64,000 nucleotides of DNA from Paenarthrobacter nitroguajacolicus (GCF_007786235.1 NZ_VNFK01000003.1:308882-372881), one strand, 5' to 3'. Shown: positions 54,264-62,013, counted from the first letter of the stretch. Notes: generated by a model from the letters alone, not told the origin. Program-made: numbers and translations.

Positions 54264-55316
54264 CTACCTGCCTTGCACTCCTTGGTGGGCCTTCCAACCG
54301 AAAGCAGGGGCGACGTGCTTGGCGACGTTGCCCAGCAGCTTGGCGTTGTAGTCGACGCCAAGCTGGTTGGGCACTGTGAGCAGGACCGTGTCGGCTGCTT
54401 GCACGGCTGCGTCCTTCGCCAGTTCGTCCGCTAATTGATCCGGCTCGCCGATGTAGCTCTTCCCGAAACGCGACAACGCGCCGTCGAGAATTCCCACTTG
54501 GTCCTGGCTGTCCGCTTGGGCTCGGAGGCCGAAGTAGTGGTTGTCGACGTCGTCCACGATGGGGATCACGCTGCGGCTCACAGAGATCCTCGGTTCAAAG
54601 TCGTGCCCTGCGGCCGCCCAGGCTTCGCGGAACATCTGGATCTGCTCTGCCTGCAGTTCGTCAAAGGGAACACCGGTGTCCTCGGTAAGAAGGGTTGAGC
54701 TCATCAGGTTCATTCCCTGCTCAGCAGCCCACACGGCCGTTTTGCGGGTTCCGGCGCCCCACCAGATCCGCTGCGGGAGGCCGGGTGACTGGGGTTGGAT
54801 GGGCAGCAGACCTGTGGCCCCGCCGGCGTAGTGCGGGTCCGCTTCGGCCACCCCGTGCCCGGCGATGGCCTTGCGGAACAGGGCAGTGTGGCGGCGGGCC
54901 ATGTCACCGCCGTCCTCACCGTCCTCGGGGACGTAGCCGAAGTTCGCGGCTCCGTTCCGTGCGGGTTCGGGTGAACCACGGCTCACTCCGAGCTGCAACC
55001 GTCCATCACTGATGAGGTCCGTGGCTGCTGCTTCCTCGGCCATGTAGAGGCTGTTTTCGTATCTCATATCGATCACGCCGGTGCCCATTTCTATCCGGCT
55101 GGTCCGTGCCGCAATAGCACTCAGCAGTGGAAAGGGCGATGCTTGCTGCCGGGCGAAGTGGTGCACGCGGAAGAAGGCTCCGTCGATGCCCAGTTCCTCA
55201 GCAGCCACAGCGAGTTCGATCCCCTGTTTCAGGGCTTCCCCAGCCGTTGGCACGAGGGAACCCGGGACACGGGCCCAGTGACCGAAGGAGAGGAAACCGA
55301 TCCGTTTGTTGTGCAT
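54264..55316 (-). CDS. LLM class flavin-dependent oxidoreductase (luciferase-like)
   Basis: This 350-residue protein is a TIM-barrel luciferase-like monooxygenase: N-terminal 'IGFLSFGHWARVPGSL', 'AFFRVHHFARQQASPFPLLSAIAARTSRIEMGTGVIDMRYENSLYMAEEAA' near residue 50-100, and 'LQLGVSRGSPEPA'. It uses FMNH2 or F420H2 to oxidise a small substrate, which is not known. It is divergent from the DUF1023 locus and separated from glsA by 94 bases. Confidence 0.92.
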   Translation of the reverse strand: MHNKRIGFLSFGHWARVPGSLVPTAGEALKQGIELAVAAEELGIDGAFFRVHHFARQQASPFPLLSAIAARTSRIEMGTGVIDMRYENSLYMAEEAAATDLISDGRLQLGVSRGSPEPARNGAANFGYVPEDGEDGGDMARRHTALFRKAIAGHGVAEADPHYAGGATGLLPIQPQSPGLPQRIWWGAGTRKTAVWAAEQGMNLMSSTLLTEDTGVPFDELQAEQIQMFREAWAAAGHDFEPRISVSRSVIPIVDDVDNHYFGLRAQADSQDQVGILDGALSRFGKSYIGEPDQLADELAKDAAVQAADTVLLTVPNQLGVDYNAKLLGNVAKHVAPAFGWKAHQGVQGR

Positions 55317-55459
55317 GTTCGGGACAACTCCGCTGGGGCCCGGAGAATTCCACGGACCCCCTCGTCCACCGCTCAGCGCTTTCCGAAAGTGATTCAGAAC
55401 CTGTCGAGCGCATTAGGTACAGCGGAGCCGCCGGCGTTTTATCTATTTGATGGAGTAAA

Positions 55460-56146
55460 ATGGATTTCGACACGGGGGTTGCCGAACGTCTGATCGGTGC
55501 ATGTCGAGACGCAGCGCGTACGCTGCAGGATCAACGCGGCGGACGGGAAACGATCTCAACGGCTGCCCTCATGGAATTCCGGGGCGTGTTCGCAGACTGT
55601 TTCCGGGAAAACGTTGCCGCTGAACGGGCGGCCCGCTCGGAGCTGGTCCACATGTTGGAAGATGTTGCCCGTCAGGTCCACGAAGCGAAGAGCGCGGCGG
55701 AGGTTGAGCAGCGTCGATTGAATGACGTGAGGGAGTGGGCGCTTGCCTCCGGTTGGGCGCCTGCTGGCGGAGGTTTTGCAGTGGACGTGGGGCCGCACCC
55801 GTCGATGGAGGAGACTGACCGTCCGGTGGTGAGCGCGGACACTGTGCGGCAGGGGTCTGGGCGAGTGGAAGCACTGCTGGGGCGAGTTCCGCTGATCCAG
55901 ACACCTTGGACTCCGCAGTGTCAACCTTTTGGATCCAAGACGGCTCAGACCGAAGCGCGGCCAACAGAGTCAGTGCAGCTGTGTCCGAGTTCGAGGACAA
56001 GTGCTCCTGGGCGCACTCTAATCTCGACGCTGTCCGTGGCGGGCTGCGACGGTTCTTGGAAGACAATCATCAGGACGCGACCCGGCTTTCCGACGTCGCG
56101 TCGACGTTCCGCGCTGCCGGTGGCAGCGGTGACGTCGGGCAGGTAA
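55460..56146 (+). CDS. Helical N-terminal module of a DUF1023 locus (probably frameshifted)
   Basis: The frame starts MDFDTGVAERLIGACRDAAR and remains protein-like for about 130 residues. It is mostly helical ('AAERAARSELVHMLEDVARQVHEAKSAAEVEQRRLNDVREWAL' is a likely coiled coil), then a 'GGGFAVDVGPHPSMEETDRPVV' linker. After about codon 130 the translation becomes low-complexity and overlaps the next gene in another frame. It has the size of WXG100-like partners but no WXG motif is visible. I infer that this is the N-terminal part of one protein continued by the DUF1023 frame after a lost base near 55850. Confidence 0.65.
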   Translation: MDFDTGVAERLIGACRDAARTLQDQRGGRETISTAALMEFRGVFADCFRENVAAERAARSELVHMLEDVARQVHEAKSAAEVEQRRLNDVREWALASGWAPAGGGFAVDVGPHPSMEETDRPVVSADTVRQGSGRVEALLGRVPLIQTPWTPQCQPFGSKTAQTEARPTESVQLCPSSRTSAPGRTLISTLSVAGCDGSWKTIIRTRPGFPTSRRRSALPVAAVTSGR

Positions 56147-57372
56147 CGGTATCGAACGGCCTTCTGGTGCTTGCCACGGTGCCGACGTCCTTATCGGGTG
56201 TGGCTCTGCTGAGCTACTTGTCCACTGCCACCGAGGCTGACGTGAAGGCGTTGGCCACAATGCCCGGATGGCAGCAGACCCTGCAAGGCTTGGACGCATC
56301 GAAGATCGGGACTTGGTGGGCGGGCATGAACACGGGAGCCCACCCTGTTGCGGACGAGTCCGGGTTCACGCAGGTGCAGGAACTTCTGTTGGCTACTGCT
56401 CCGGCCATGTTCGGCGCTTTGGACGGGATGCCCGCACTGGCCAGGGTCCGGGCGAACCAGTTGAACGCGCCAAGCCTGCTCCGCGCGGCGGAGAAAAACC
56501 TGGAAACAGCCCGGAAGTTGTCGGGGATCGGGCAAGCCCACCACGACCCGAACCGAACAAAAATGCTGCAAAATGAGGTGGCATACCTGAAGCAGGTGGA
56601 AGCCGGGGACGTACAGCTTTACCTCTATGACCGGGGCCGGTCCGGGATCGTGGAAATGATCGGCACCCCGGGCCCCGACACACGGCACGTGATCACCTAC
56701 GTCCCAGGAACCTTCACCGGGATGAACATCTTCTACGAAGGCGGCGTACAGCAGGTAGCCAATTACCTCAGCAGCCAGGTGTCAGGGACGGTGGCTTTCG
56801 TCTACAAGGATGGGCGGCTCCCGGGAGAGGAGGACAACGCAGGAGGTCCCAACCTGGGGAGAATCGGTGAGGCCAACGATGAGAACCTCGCACGCACCTC
56901 GGGGCAGCAACTGGCAAGATTCGAGACTGGGATGCGCACTGACCCCTACCTGAACGGTGCCGAACAAACCGGCATCGGGCACAGCTGGGGCCTGGCAAAC
57001 GTCACCAGCTCCGAAGTCGCCGGAGCCCGATACGACAAGGTGGTCTCCCTCGCCGGGGCCGGCATGCTCCCGGACTGGAAACCACAGCCAACCACGGAAT
57101 ACTCCAACCTGTACTACTATGATCTGCTCGTCCATGGTCAGGGAATTCCCAACCTCATCACGAATAAAGGGGTGGTGTGGGATGGAAATAACCCCATTCA
57201 TCGGGATGAATTCGAACAGCACTATTACCGCGGCCCCCACGACGACCAACTTGGGGCGATTAACACCGTCGAAGAAGGGAACATCCTCATGGAAAACCAC
57301 AACCTCATCGCCTCCACCAATAATGACAACGAAAAAGCACTAGAAGACATGCTAGAAATTGTGACTCGATGA
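55906..57372 (+). CDS. DUF1023-type alpha/beta hydrolase, probable secreted effector
   Basis: This 488-codon frame starts only with TTG at 55906 and has no ribosome-binding site; the open frame begins at 55819. The N-terminus is helical ('FEDKCSWAHSNLDAVRGGLRRFLEDN'). The alpha/beta hydrolase region has 'VITYVPGTFTGMN' (about 263-275) and the nucleophile elbow 'GIGHSWGLANV' with Ser360. DUF1023 hydrolases are actinobacterial proteins of unknown substrate. The final 27 residues (MENHNLIASTN...EIVTR) recur as three separate mini-ORFs downstream. The stop overlaps the first lipoprotein ATG (ATGA). Confidence 0.75.
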   Translation: MDSAVSTFWIQDGSDRSAANRVSAAVSEFEDKCSWAHSNLDAVRGGLRRFLEDNHQDATRLSDVASTFRAAGGSGDVGQVTVSNGLLVLATVPTSLSGVALLSYLSTATEADVKALATMPGWQQTLQGLDASKIGTWWAGMNTGAHPVADESGFTQVQELLLATAPAMFGALDGMPALARVRANQLNAPSLLRAAEKNLETARKLSGIGQAHHDPNRTKMLQNEVAYLKQVEAGDVQLYLYDRGRSGIVEMIGTPGPDTRHVITYVPGTFTGMNIFYEGGVQQVANYLSSQVSGTVAFVYKDGRLPGEEDNAGGPNLGRIGEANDENLARTSGQQLARFETGMRTDPYLNGAEQTGIGHSWGLANVTSSEVAGARYDKVVSLAGAGMLPDWKPQPTTEYSNLYYYDLLVHGQGIPNLITNKGVVWDGNNPIHRDEFEQHYYRGPHDDQLGAINTVEEGNILMENHNLIASTNNDNEKALEDMLEIVTR

Positions 57373-57920
57373 GGGCTCGGAACGGTGCCACGGTGGTGGT
57401 GGTGCTGCTGGCATTGCTGATGGGGCTCGCCGGTTGCGCCGGAAACCCAAGCGTGAGTTCGACCGAGTCAACCGTGCCAACTGCCACTGATACACAGGAG
57501 GAACCGTTGATAACTGAACTGACCTGGCAGGAAGCCAAAGCCCACACTCAAGCTATGGAACTGGAGATCGCCGCCCTGATCCCAAACAACACCATTGTCT
57601 CGATCGATCAGAAGGAGACGGGCATGCTTCTGTCCTGCAACAGCACACACCACAAATGGAAAGGTTCCACGACCATCACGGTCGTTGAAGGAACCAACAT
57701 CAAGCCGATCGTGAAGGACATCGAAGCCCACTACCGGGCGAAAGGAACGAAAGTATCCGCCGACAGGAATGTCGACGAAGACTATCGAATCCAAATCGAT
57801 CTGGGAGCCGGGGAGAACTACATCGTCGCAGAAGGCTTGGCCCCAAATGAAATCCGTATCGCCTCAGGATCTGTGTGCTTCACTTTGCCCGAGGGCATCT
57901 ACCCGGGTGGGGATTTTTAG
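57369..57920 (+). CDS. Lipoprotein paralogue 1 of the tandem array
   Basis: This 183-residue lipoprotein has a signal peptide and lipobox 'LMGLAGC' with Cys23. The mature part begins Ser/Thr-rich and then shows 'LTWQEAKAHTQAMELEIAAL', 'DQKETGMLLSC', and the conserved C-terminus 'CFTLPEGIYPGGDF'. Two Cys (LLSC and CFTL) may pair. The ATG overlaps the hydrolase stop, so synthesis is coupled. It is paralogous to the three following proteins. Likely role, inferred: membrane-anchored binding partner or immunity factor for the DUF1023 protein. Confidence 0.8.
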   Translation: MRARNGATVVVVLLALLMGLAGCAGNPSVSSTESTVPTATDTQEEPLITELTWQEAKAHTQAMELEIAALIPNNTIVSIDQKETGMLLSCNSTHHKWKGSTTITVVEGTNIKPIVKDIEAHYRAKGTKVSADRNVDEDYRIQIDLGAGENYIVAEGLAPNEIRIASGSVCFTLPEGIYPGGDF

Positions 57921-57926
57921 GTCCTC

Positions 57927-58010
57927 ATGAACAACCACAACCTCATCGACTCAAACAACGAAAATAACATGAAAGCGCTTGAAAACAAGCTTGGAATCGT
58001 GACTCGATGA
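57927..58010 (+). CDS. 27-residue mini-ORF copying the hydrolase C-terminus, copy 1
   Basis: This short frame encodes MNNHNLID through GIVTR and aligns without gaps to the last 27 codons of the DUF1023 gene (57289-57372). The stop overlaps the next lipoprotein ATG (ATGA), as at the parent gene end. It is either a free peptide or a remnant that keeps translational coupling. Confidence 0.55.
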   Translation: MNNHNLIDSNNENNMKALENKLGIVTR

Positions 58011-58558
58011 GGGCGCGTCGCGGTGCCATGGCGTTGTTGCTGGTGGCAGGTTCGATCGGGCTCGCCGCTTGCGCCGAGCCACCCAACGGGGGTTCGACAG
58101 AGTCAACTGTGCCAACTGCGACTCAAACACAGGAGGAGCCGATGAAAGCTGGACTGACCTGGCAGGAAGCAAAAGCCCACACCCAGGCAATGGAACTGGA
58201 GATCACCGCCCTCATTCCAAAAGATGCTGCTGTCTCGATCGATCAAAAGATGAAGGGCGTGCTGCTGTCCTGCAACAAGACACAGCACAATTGGAATGGC
58301 TCGACGACGGTCATGGTTGCCGAAGGCACCAAAATCGATCCCATTGTGAAAGACATCGAAGCCCACAACCGGGCGAACGGACTCAAGGTGTCCGTCGATA
58401 TGGATATAGATGAAAAGCTTCTTATCCAAATTGATCCGCCTGCTCCCGGGGAGAGTTACCTCGTCGGTGGAGGCGTTAAACCTAATGAGATTTGGATCGA
58501 TTCGGGTTCGCCGTGCTTCACACTGCCCGAGGGCATCTACCCAGGCGGGGATTTCTAG
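58007..58558 (+). CDS. Lipoprotein paralogue 2 of the tandem array
   Basis: This 183-residue lipoprotein begins MRARRGAMALLLVAGSIGLA with lipobox Cys22 ('LAACAEPP'). It retains 'LTWQEAKAHTQAMELEITAL', 'LLSCNKTQHNWNGSTTVM', 'IKDIEAH'-like and 'CFTLPEGIYPGGDF' blocks. Compared with paralogue 1, the middle region ('MDIDEKLLIQIDPPAPGESYLVGGG') has diverged and carries a PPAPGESY insertion shared with paralogue 3. It starts at an ATGA overlap with mini-ORF 1. Confidence 0.8.
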   Translation: MRARRGAMALLLVAGSIGLAACAEPPNGGSTESTVPTATQTQEEPMKAGLTWQEAKAHTQAMELEITALIPKDAAVSIDQKMKGVLLSCNKTQHNWNGSTTVMVAEGTKIDPIVKDIEAHNRANGLKVSVDMDIDEKLLIQIDPPAPGESYLVGGGVKPNEIWIDSGSPCFTLPEGIYPGGDF

Positions 58559-58563
58559 ATCCG

Positions 58564-58647
58564 ATGAACAACCACAACCTCATCGCCTCAAACAGTGAAA
58601 ACAACGAGCAAGTACTCAAAGACATGCTTGGAATTGTGGCTCAATGA
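58564..58647 (+). CDS. 27-residue mini-ORF copying the hydrolase C-terminus, copy 2
   Basis: It encodes MNNHNLIASNSENNEQVLKD then MLGIVAQ. The alignment to the parental tail is ungapped, with ten or so changes. It overlaps lipoprotein 3 by ATGA. Confidence 0.55.
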   Translation: MNNHNLIASNSENNEQVLKDMLGIVAQ

Positions 58648-59198
58648 GGGCGCGTCGCGGTGCCATGGCGTTGTGGCTGGTGGCAGGTTCGATCGGGCTC
58701 GCCGCTTGTGCTGGAAAAACCCCCAACACGGGTTCAATCCAGTCGGCTGTGCCAACGCCTGCTAAAACACAAGAGGAACCGATGAAAGCTGAACTAACCT
58801 GGCAGGAAGCTAAAGCCCACGCACAAGCCATACAACTGGAGATCGTCGCGCTGATCCCAAAAGATGCTGTCATCTCGATTGATCAGAAGAAGAAGGGCGC
58901 GCTTCTGTCCTGCGACAAGACGCAGCACAACTGGAATGCTTCAATCACGGTCACAGTAGCTGAAGGAACCAAAATCCAGTCGGTCGTGAAGGACATCGAA
59001 GCCCACTACCGTGCGAATGGCTTAAATGTGTCCGTAGATAGAAATGTAAACGAAAACTATCGAATCCAAATCGACCCGCCTGCTCCAGGGGAGAGTTACA
59101 TCGTCTCCGAAGGATTGTCTCCAAACGAAATCCGTATTGCATCAGGATCTGAGTGCTTCACCTTGCCCGAGGGCATCTACCCGGGTGGGGATTTTTAG
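58644..59198 (+). CDS. Lipoprotein paralogue 3 of the tandem array
   Basis: This 184-residue lipoprotein has lipobox 'GLAAC' (Cys22). Its N-terminal 20 residues are nearly identical to paralogue 2 (one substitution, L to W), whereas its centre ('VDRNVNENYRIQIDPPAPGESYIVSEGLSPNEIRIASGS') is closer to paralogue 1. This mosaic pattern points to gene conversion or recombination among the copies. Conserved ends 'LTWQEAKAHAQAIQLEI' and 'CFTLPEGIYPGGDF'. Confidence 0.8.
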   Translation: MRARRGAMALWLVAGSIGLAACAGKTPNTGSIQSAVPTPAKTQEEPMKAELTWQEAKAHAQAIQLEIVALIPKDAVISIDQKKKGALLSCDKTQHNWNASITVTVAEGTKIQSVVKDIEAHYRANGLNVSVDRNVNENYRIQIDPPAPGESYIVSEGLSPNEIRIASGSECFTLPEGIYPGGDF

Positions 59199-59204
59199 GT
59201 CCTC

Positions 59205-59288
59205 ATGAACAACCGTAACCTCATCTCCTCTAATAGCGAGGACAACGAACAGGCGCTCATGGACATGCTGGGAAGTGCGATTCGATGA
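59205..59288 (+). CDS. 27-residue mini-ORF copying the hydrolase C-terminus, copy 3
   Basis: It encodes MNNRNLISSNSEDNEQALMD then MLGSAIR and overlaps lipoprotein 4 by ATGA. It is the most divergent copy at its end (SAIR instead of IVTR) but still ungapped. Confidence 0.55.
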   Translation: MNNRNLISSNSEDNEQALMDMLGSAIR

Positions 59289-59836
59289 GGGTTCGGAGCG
59301 GCGCCATGGCGTTGATGCTGGTCGTTTCAATCGGGCTTGCCGGTTGCGCCGGGCCACCCACCGGGAGTTCGACGGAGTCGACTGTGCCAACTGCGGCCAA
59401 AACACAGGAGGCAACGATGAATGCTGAGCTGACATGGCAGCAAGCGAAAGCTCATACACAAGCAATGGAACTGGAGATCGCCGCCCTGATCCCAAAAGAA
59501 GCTGTTATCTCGATCGATCAGAAGAAGAAGGGCGTGCTCTTGTCCTGCAACAAGACCCAGCACAGCTGGAATGGTTCAACGACAATCACGGTCACCGGAA
59601 AAACCAAAATCGAGCCGATCCTGAAAGAAGTCGAAACCCACTATCAAATTGGACAATACGAAGTCGGGAACAGGCTTGATATCAGAGGATCCTGCGAAGT
59701 CCAAGTAAGCCCTCACAACACAAGCGATGAAAACTATATTGTCGCCGAAGGGTTAGCCCCACATCAGATTCGCATTGATTCCGGTTCGCCGTGCTTCACA
59801 TTGCCCGAGGGCATATATCCCGGTGGGGGTTTCTAA
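59285..59836 (+). CDS. Lipoprotein paralogue 4 of the tandem array
   Basis: This 183-residue lipoprotein has lipobox 'GLAGC' (Cys21). The first half follows the family, but residues about 115-150 ('HYQIGQYEVGNRLDIRGSCEVQVSPHNTSDENYIVAEGL') are replaced by sequence not found in the other three, including an extra Cys. It is the last array member; no mini-ORF follows. The end 'CFTLPEGIYPGGGF' is conserved. Confidence 0.8.
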   Translation: MRVRSGAMALMLVVSIGLAGCAGPPTGSSTESTVPTAAKTQEATMNAELTWQQAKAHTQAMELEIAALIPKEAVISIDQKKKGVLLSCNKTQHSWNGSTTITVTGKTKIEPILKEVETHYQIGQYEVGNRLDIRGSCEVQVSPHNTSDENYIVAEGLAPHQIRIDSGSPCFTLPEGIYPGGGF

Positions 59837-59886
59837 AACCGGAGTTCATGGGGATGGTTGGCGTTGTCATGACGCCTGCACATTCG

Positions 59887-60444
59887 TCAGACAGCCCGGC
59901 GATAATGCATCGCCACCGCCCCGTTACTGAGCGGCTCGGCCGAGATCAGTTCAAGGCGCCGGGTGCTGGGCAGTCCGCCCTGGTAAAGGGTGGGTCCGTG
60001 GCCTGTGATCATGGGGTGGATGAGGAATTTGTACTCGTCGATCAGGCCCAATCGGTCCAACTCTGTTGCTAGTTTCCCGCTGCCAACAAGCACCCCTTTG
60101 GGAGTCCTGTCCTTAAGTTCCTGAACGGCCGTACCCAGTTGGCCAACCAGCCGATGACTGTTGGTCCAGGGGAAGTCGCTCCGCGTTGTGGAAACGACGT
60201 ACTTGGGTTTTCCCTCCAAGGTGATCGCCCACTCGCGTAGGGCTGGCGGCGCTTCTACTTCGCCGCGGGCAACCAAGGGCCAGTAAACCTCCATCATTTC
60301 GTAGGTAGTCCGGCCCCAGAGCATTGCGCCGCTCTGATCCAGGAGACGCGTGAAGTGGGCGTGCGTCTCGTCGTCGGCGATGCCCTCCTGATGGTCCACG
60401 CAACCATCGAGCGTGACGTTGATGCTGAACGTTAGAAGGCCCAT
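59887..60444 (-). CDS. Dihydrofolate reductase family protein (RibD C-terminal type)
   Basis: This 185-residue protein has 'MGLLTFSINVTLDGCVDHQEG' and 'GAMLWGRTTYEMMEVYWPLV', which match the DHFR-like RibD C-terminal fold with an NADPH-binding 'GVLVGSGKLATELDRLGLIDEYKFLIHPMITGHGPTL' stretch. It is a reductase of unknown substrate and not folate DHFR itself. It is transcribed towards the lipoprotein array, separated by 50 bases. Confidence 0.9.
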   Translation of the reverse strand: MGLLTFSINVTLDGCVDHQEGIADDETHAHFTRLLDQSGAMLWGRTTYEMMEVYWPLVARGEVEAPPALREWAITLEGKPKYVVSTTRSDFPWTNSHRLVGQLGTAVQELKDRTPKGVLVGSGKLATELDRLGLIDEYKFLIHPMITGHGPTLYQGGLPSTRRLELISAEPLSNGAVAMHYRRAV

Positions 60445-60536
60445 TCGACGATTCTAGGCCGCGAATCGCAATGGCGCAGCGGAAATTGGAGGAATGCCCA
60501 GGGTCAGGAGTACCAACAGGAATGAATCACTCTCAG

Positions 60537-60553
60537 ATACCCTATGGGGGTAT
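60537..60553 (+). promoter_or_regulatory. CsoR-like copper operator upstream of DUF6153 gene
   Basis: ATACCC and GGGTAT flank a five-base centre (ATACCCTATGGGGGTAT), 39 bases before the GTG of the DUF6153 gene. The G/C-tract palindrome resembles CsoR family operators. The neighbouring genes encode metal-binding lipoproteins, which supports copper control. Confidence 0.55.
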
Positions 60554-60592
60554 ACTGTCAGCACTGGAAGTGGACGAAGGTGGTGAAGCATC

Positions 60593-61030
60593 GTGAGCAA
60601 GCAGCTGTCCCCTCAAGCTCCTGCCGCCCGCCTCGGGCGGGCGTCGCTTCTGCTTCTGGTGGCGGCCGTCATGGCGGGCATTTTAGGAATGCACATCATC
60701 AGCGGTTCCCATGGGGCAGGTGGATCGCATGGGACTCATGCGGCATCACCTGTAGTGAGCACCTCCTCATCCCACCCTGCGCACGGCTCTTCTCATGAAG
60801 TGAGCGGTACCTCGGCTGGCGACGATCACGGCACGGAATTTGGAAGCTGCTCCTGCACTCAGGCTGCCAGTTGCATCCCATCCCTCACATCAGCTTCCCT
60901 GAGCGCTCCCCCACCCGACACGACAGGGGAACTCACCCCTGCATCGTGGGAACTGCCCACCATCTTTCCGTCCTGGTCCTACCAACCCCAAGGTCCTACA
61001 CCCGGGCAACTCTGCATCAGCCGCACGTGA
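60593..61030 (+). CDS. DUF6153 family protein, probably copper-linked
   Basis: This 145-residue protein has one N-terminal transmembrane segment ('ASLLLLVAAVMAGILGMHII', about 18-37) followed by an extracytoplasmic tail rich in His, Ser and Gly ('GSHGAGGSHGTHAASP', 'SSHPAHGSSHE') and a 'SCSCTQAASC' cluster. Such His/Cys patterns bind metal ions. The GTG start lies behind a CsoR-like operator. It is followed 106 bases later by a DUF305 lipoprotein, a common pairing in actinobacterial copper or cobalt resistance regions. Confidence 0.8.
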   Translation: MSKQLSPQAPAARLGRASLLLLVAAVMAGILGMHIISGSHGAGGSHGTHAASPVVSTSSSHPAHGSSHEVSGTSAGDDHGTEFGSCSCTQAASCIPSLTSASLSAPPPDTTGELTPASWELPTIFPSWSYQPQGPTPGQLCISRT

Positions 61031-61136
61031 GCACTGGATGGTCCGGTAACAGCCGGGACTGTACATCCATTCACCACCTGCTCACCACCGGGCGGCTGAC
61101 TATCACCGCCGCCCGAAATGCAAAGGACTTTTACTC

Positions 61137-61754
61137 ATGAACAGAACTCACTTCACTGTGACCGGAGCGGCTCTCGCAGGTCTGCTTACCCTGGCTGGTT
61201 GCGCTTCCAACCCCGGCTCCGGTTCCATGCCGGGCATGGACCATGGAAGTTCCGGCACCTCCATCAGCCCCTCTGCGAGCAGCAGCGACGCCGGGCACAA
61301 CGCAGCGGACACCATATTCGCCCAAATGATGATCCCCCATCACTCTCAAGCAGTGGAGATGTCCGACGCCATGCTGGCGAAGGCTGACATCCCGCCCGCA
61401 GTGACTGCCTTGGCAGTGAAGATCAAAGACGCGCAGGCACCCGAAATAGAGAAGATGACGGGTTGGCTGACGAGCTGGGACGTGCCTGTCATGGGATCCT
61501 CCGGGCATGGCGGCCACGGCATGGACGGCATGCTGAGCGAGGCGGACCTGCAGAAGCTCAGGGATGTCCAGGGTGTGGAAGCGGCCAAGCTCTTCCTGAC
61601 GCAGATGATCGCGCATCACGAAGGTGCTGTGACCATGGCCAAAACCGAAATAGCCCAAGGCAAGAACCCTGAGGCTGTCCAGCTAGGCAAGGACATCGTC
61701 ACGGCGCAGGAAGCAGAGATTCGGGAAATGCGGGATCTGCTGACCGGACTCTAA
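61137..61754 (+). CDS. DUF305 domain lipoprotein
   Basis: This 205-residue lipoprotein has signal peptide and lipobox 'LTLAGC' (Cys22). It contains the DUF305 four-helix pattern: 'FAQMMIPHHSQAVEMSDAML' near residue 62, an inserted 'GSSGHGGHGMDGM' loop, 'MIAHHEGAVTMAKTEIAQGKNPEAVQLGKDI' and a C-terminal 'EIREMRDLL'. The Met/His motifs 'PHHSQ' and 'AHHEG' are expected to bind copper. Encoded on the same strand after the DUF6153 gene and ended by a strong terminator. Confidence 0.9.
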   Translation: MNRTHFTVTGAALAGLLTLAGCASNPGSGSMPGMDHGSSGTSISPSASSSDAGHNAADTIFAQMMIPHHSQAVEMSDAMLAKADIPPAVTALAVKIKDAQAPEIEKMTGWLTSWDVPVMGSSGHGGHGMDGMLSEADLQKLRDVQGVEAAKLFLTQMIAHHEGAVTMAKTEIAQGKNPEAVQLGKDIVTAQEAEIREMRDLLTGL

Positions 61755-61770
61755 CCTCACCGTCTGGTGA

Positions 61771-61812
61771 CGCAAGGGCTCGACGGCGGGAGGTCGCCGT
61801 CGAGCCCTTGCG
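61771..61812 (+). terminator. Rho-independent hairpin after DUF305 gene
   Basis: A perfect 18-bp stem (CGCAAGGGCTCGACGGCG and complement) with a 6-base loop begins 16 bases after the DUF305 stop. No long T-run follows. Confidence 0.8.
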
Positions 61813-61832
61813 CGCGGTCCGGAAGTCGACGT

Positions 61833-62008
61833 TATGCAGCGGTCGATGCGAAGGGCCGAGGACACTGACGATCTTCCAGCCTTCCCCGGATTTTGCCAGT
61901 TCAACGGTTTGGTCGTAGACGTACCCCTCGCCGGGGCCCTGCATGCCCCCCACAGGACCGTGTGCCAGCTGTGTCTGCTCAGAGATCTCCACGTTGGCGC
62001 CGGTATTA
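61833..62008 (-). pseudogene. 3' remnant of an unidentified gene beside repeat copy 3
   Basis: On the minus strand, 'ATNTGANVEISEQTQLAHG' continues into 'EGYVYDQTVELAKSGEGWKIVSVLGPS', which looks like the end of a small beta-rich extracytoplasmic protein (typical 'GEGWKIVSV' final strand). No start codon with a ribosome-binding site, and the frame enters the palindromic element upstream and a terminator hairpin downstream. The family is not recognised. Confidence 0.4.
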
Positions 62009-62013
62009 GTGGC

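Larger units (their letters stand above)
57289..59836 (+). repeat. Tandem array of hydrolase-tail plus lipoprotein units
   Basis: Four direct repeats, each with an 84-bp tail (27 codons plus stop) followed by a lipoprotein gene, start at 57289, 57927, 58564 and 59205. Spacings are 638, 637 and 641 bases. Each lipoprotein start overlaps the preceding stop by ATGA. The region has visibly more A/T-rich codons than its flanks, consistent with acquisition by transfer. Confidence 0.85.

Noticed and set aside
55460..57372. Type VII secretion WXG100 effector pair
   Set aside because: The helical module suggests it, but no WXG motif, YxxxD/E tail or EccC gene is visible in the window, so secretion route is left open.
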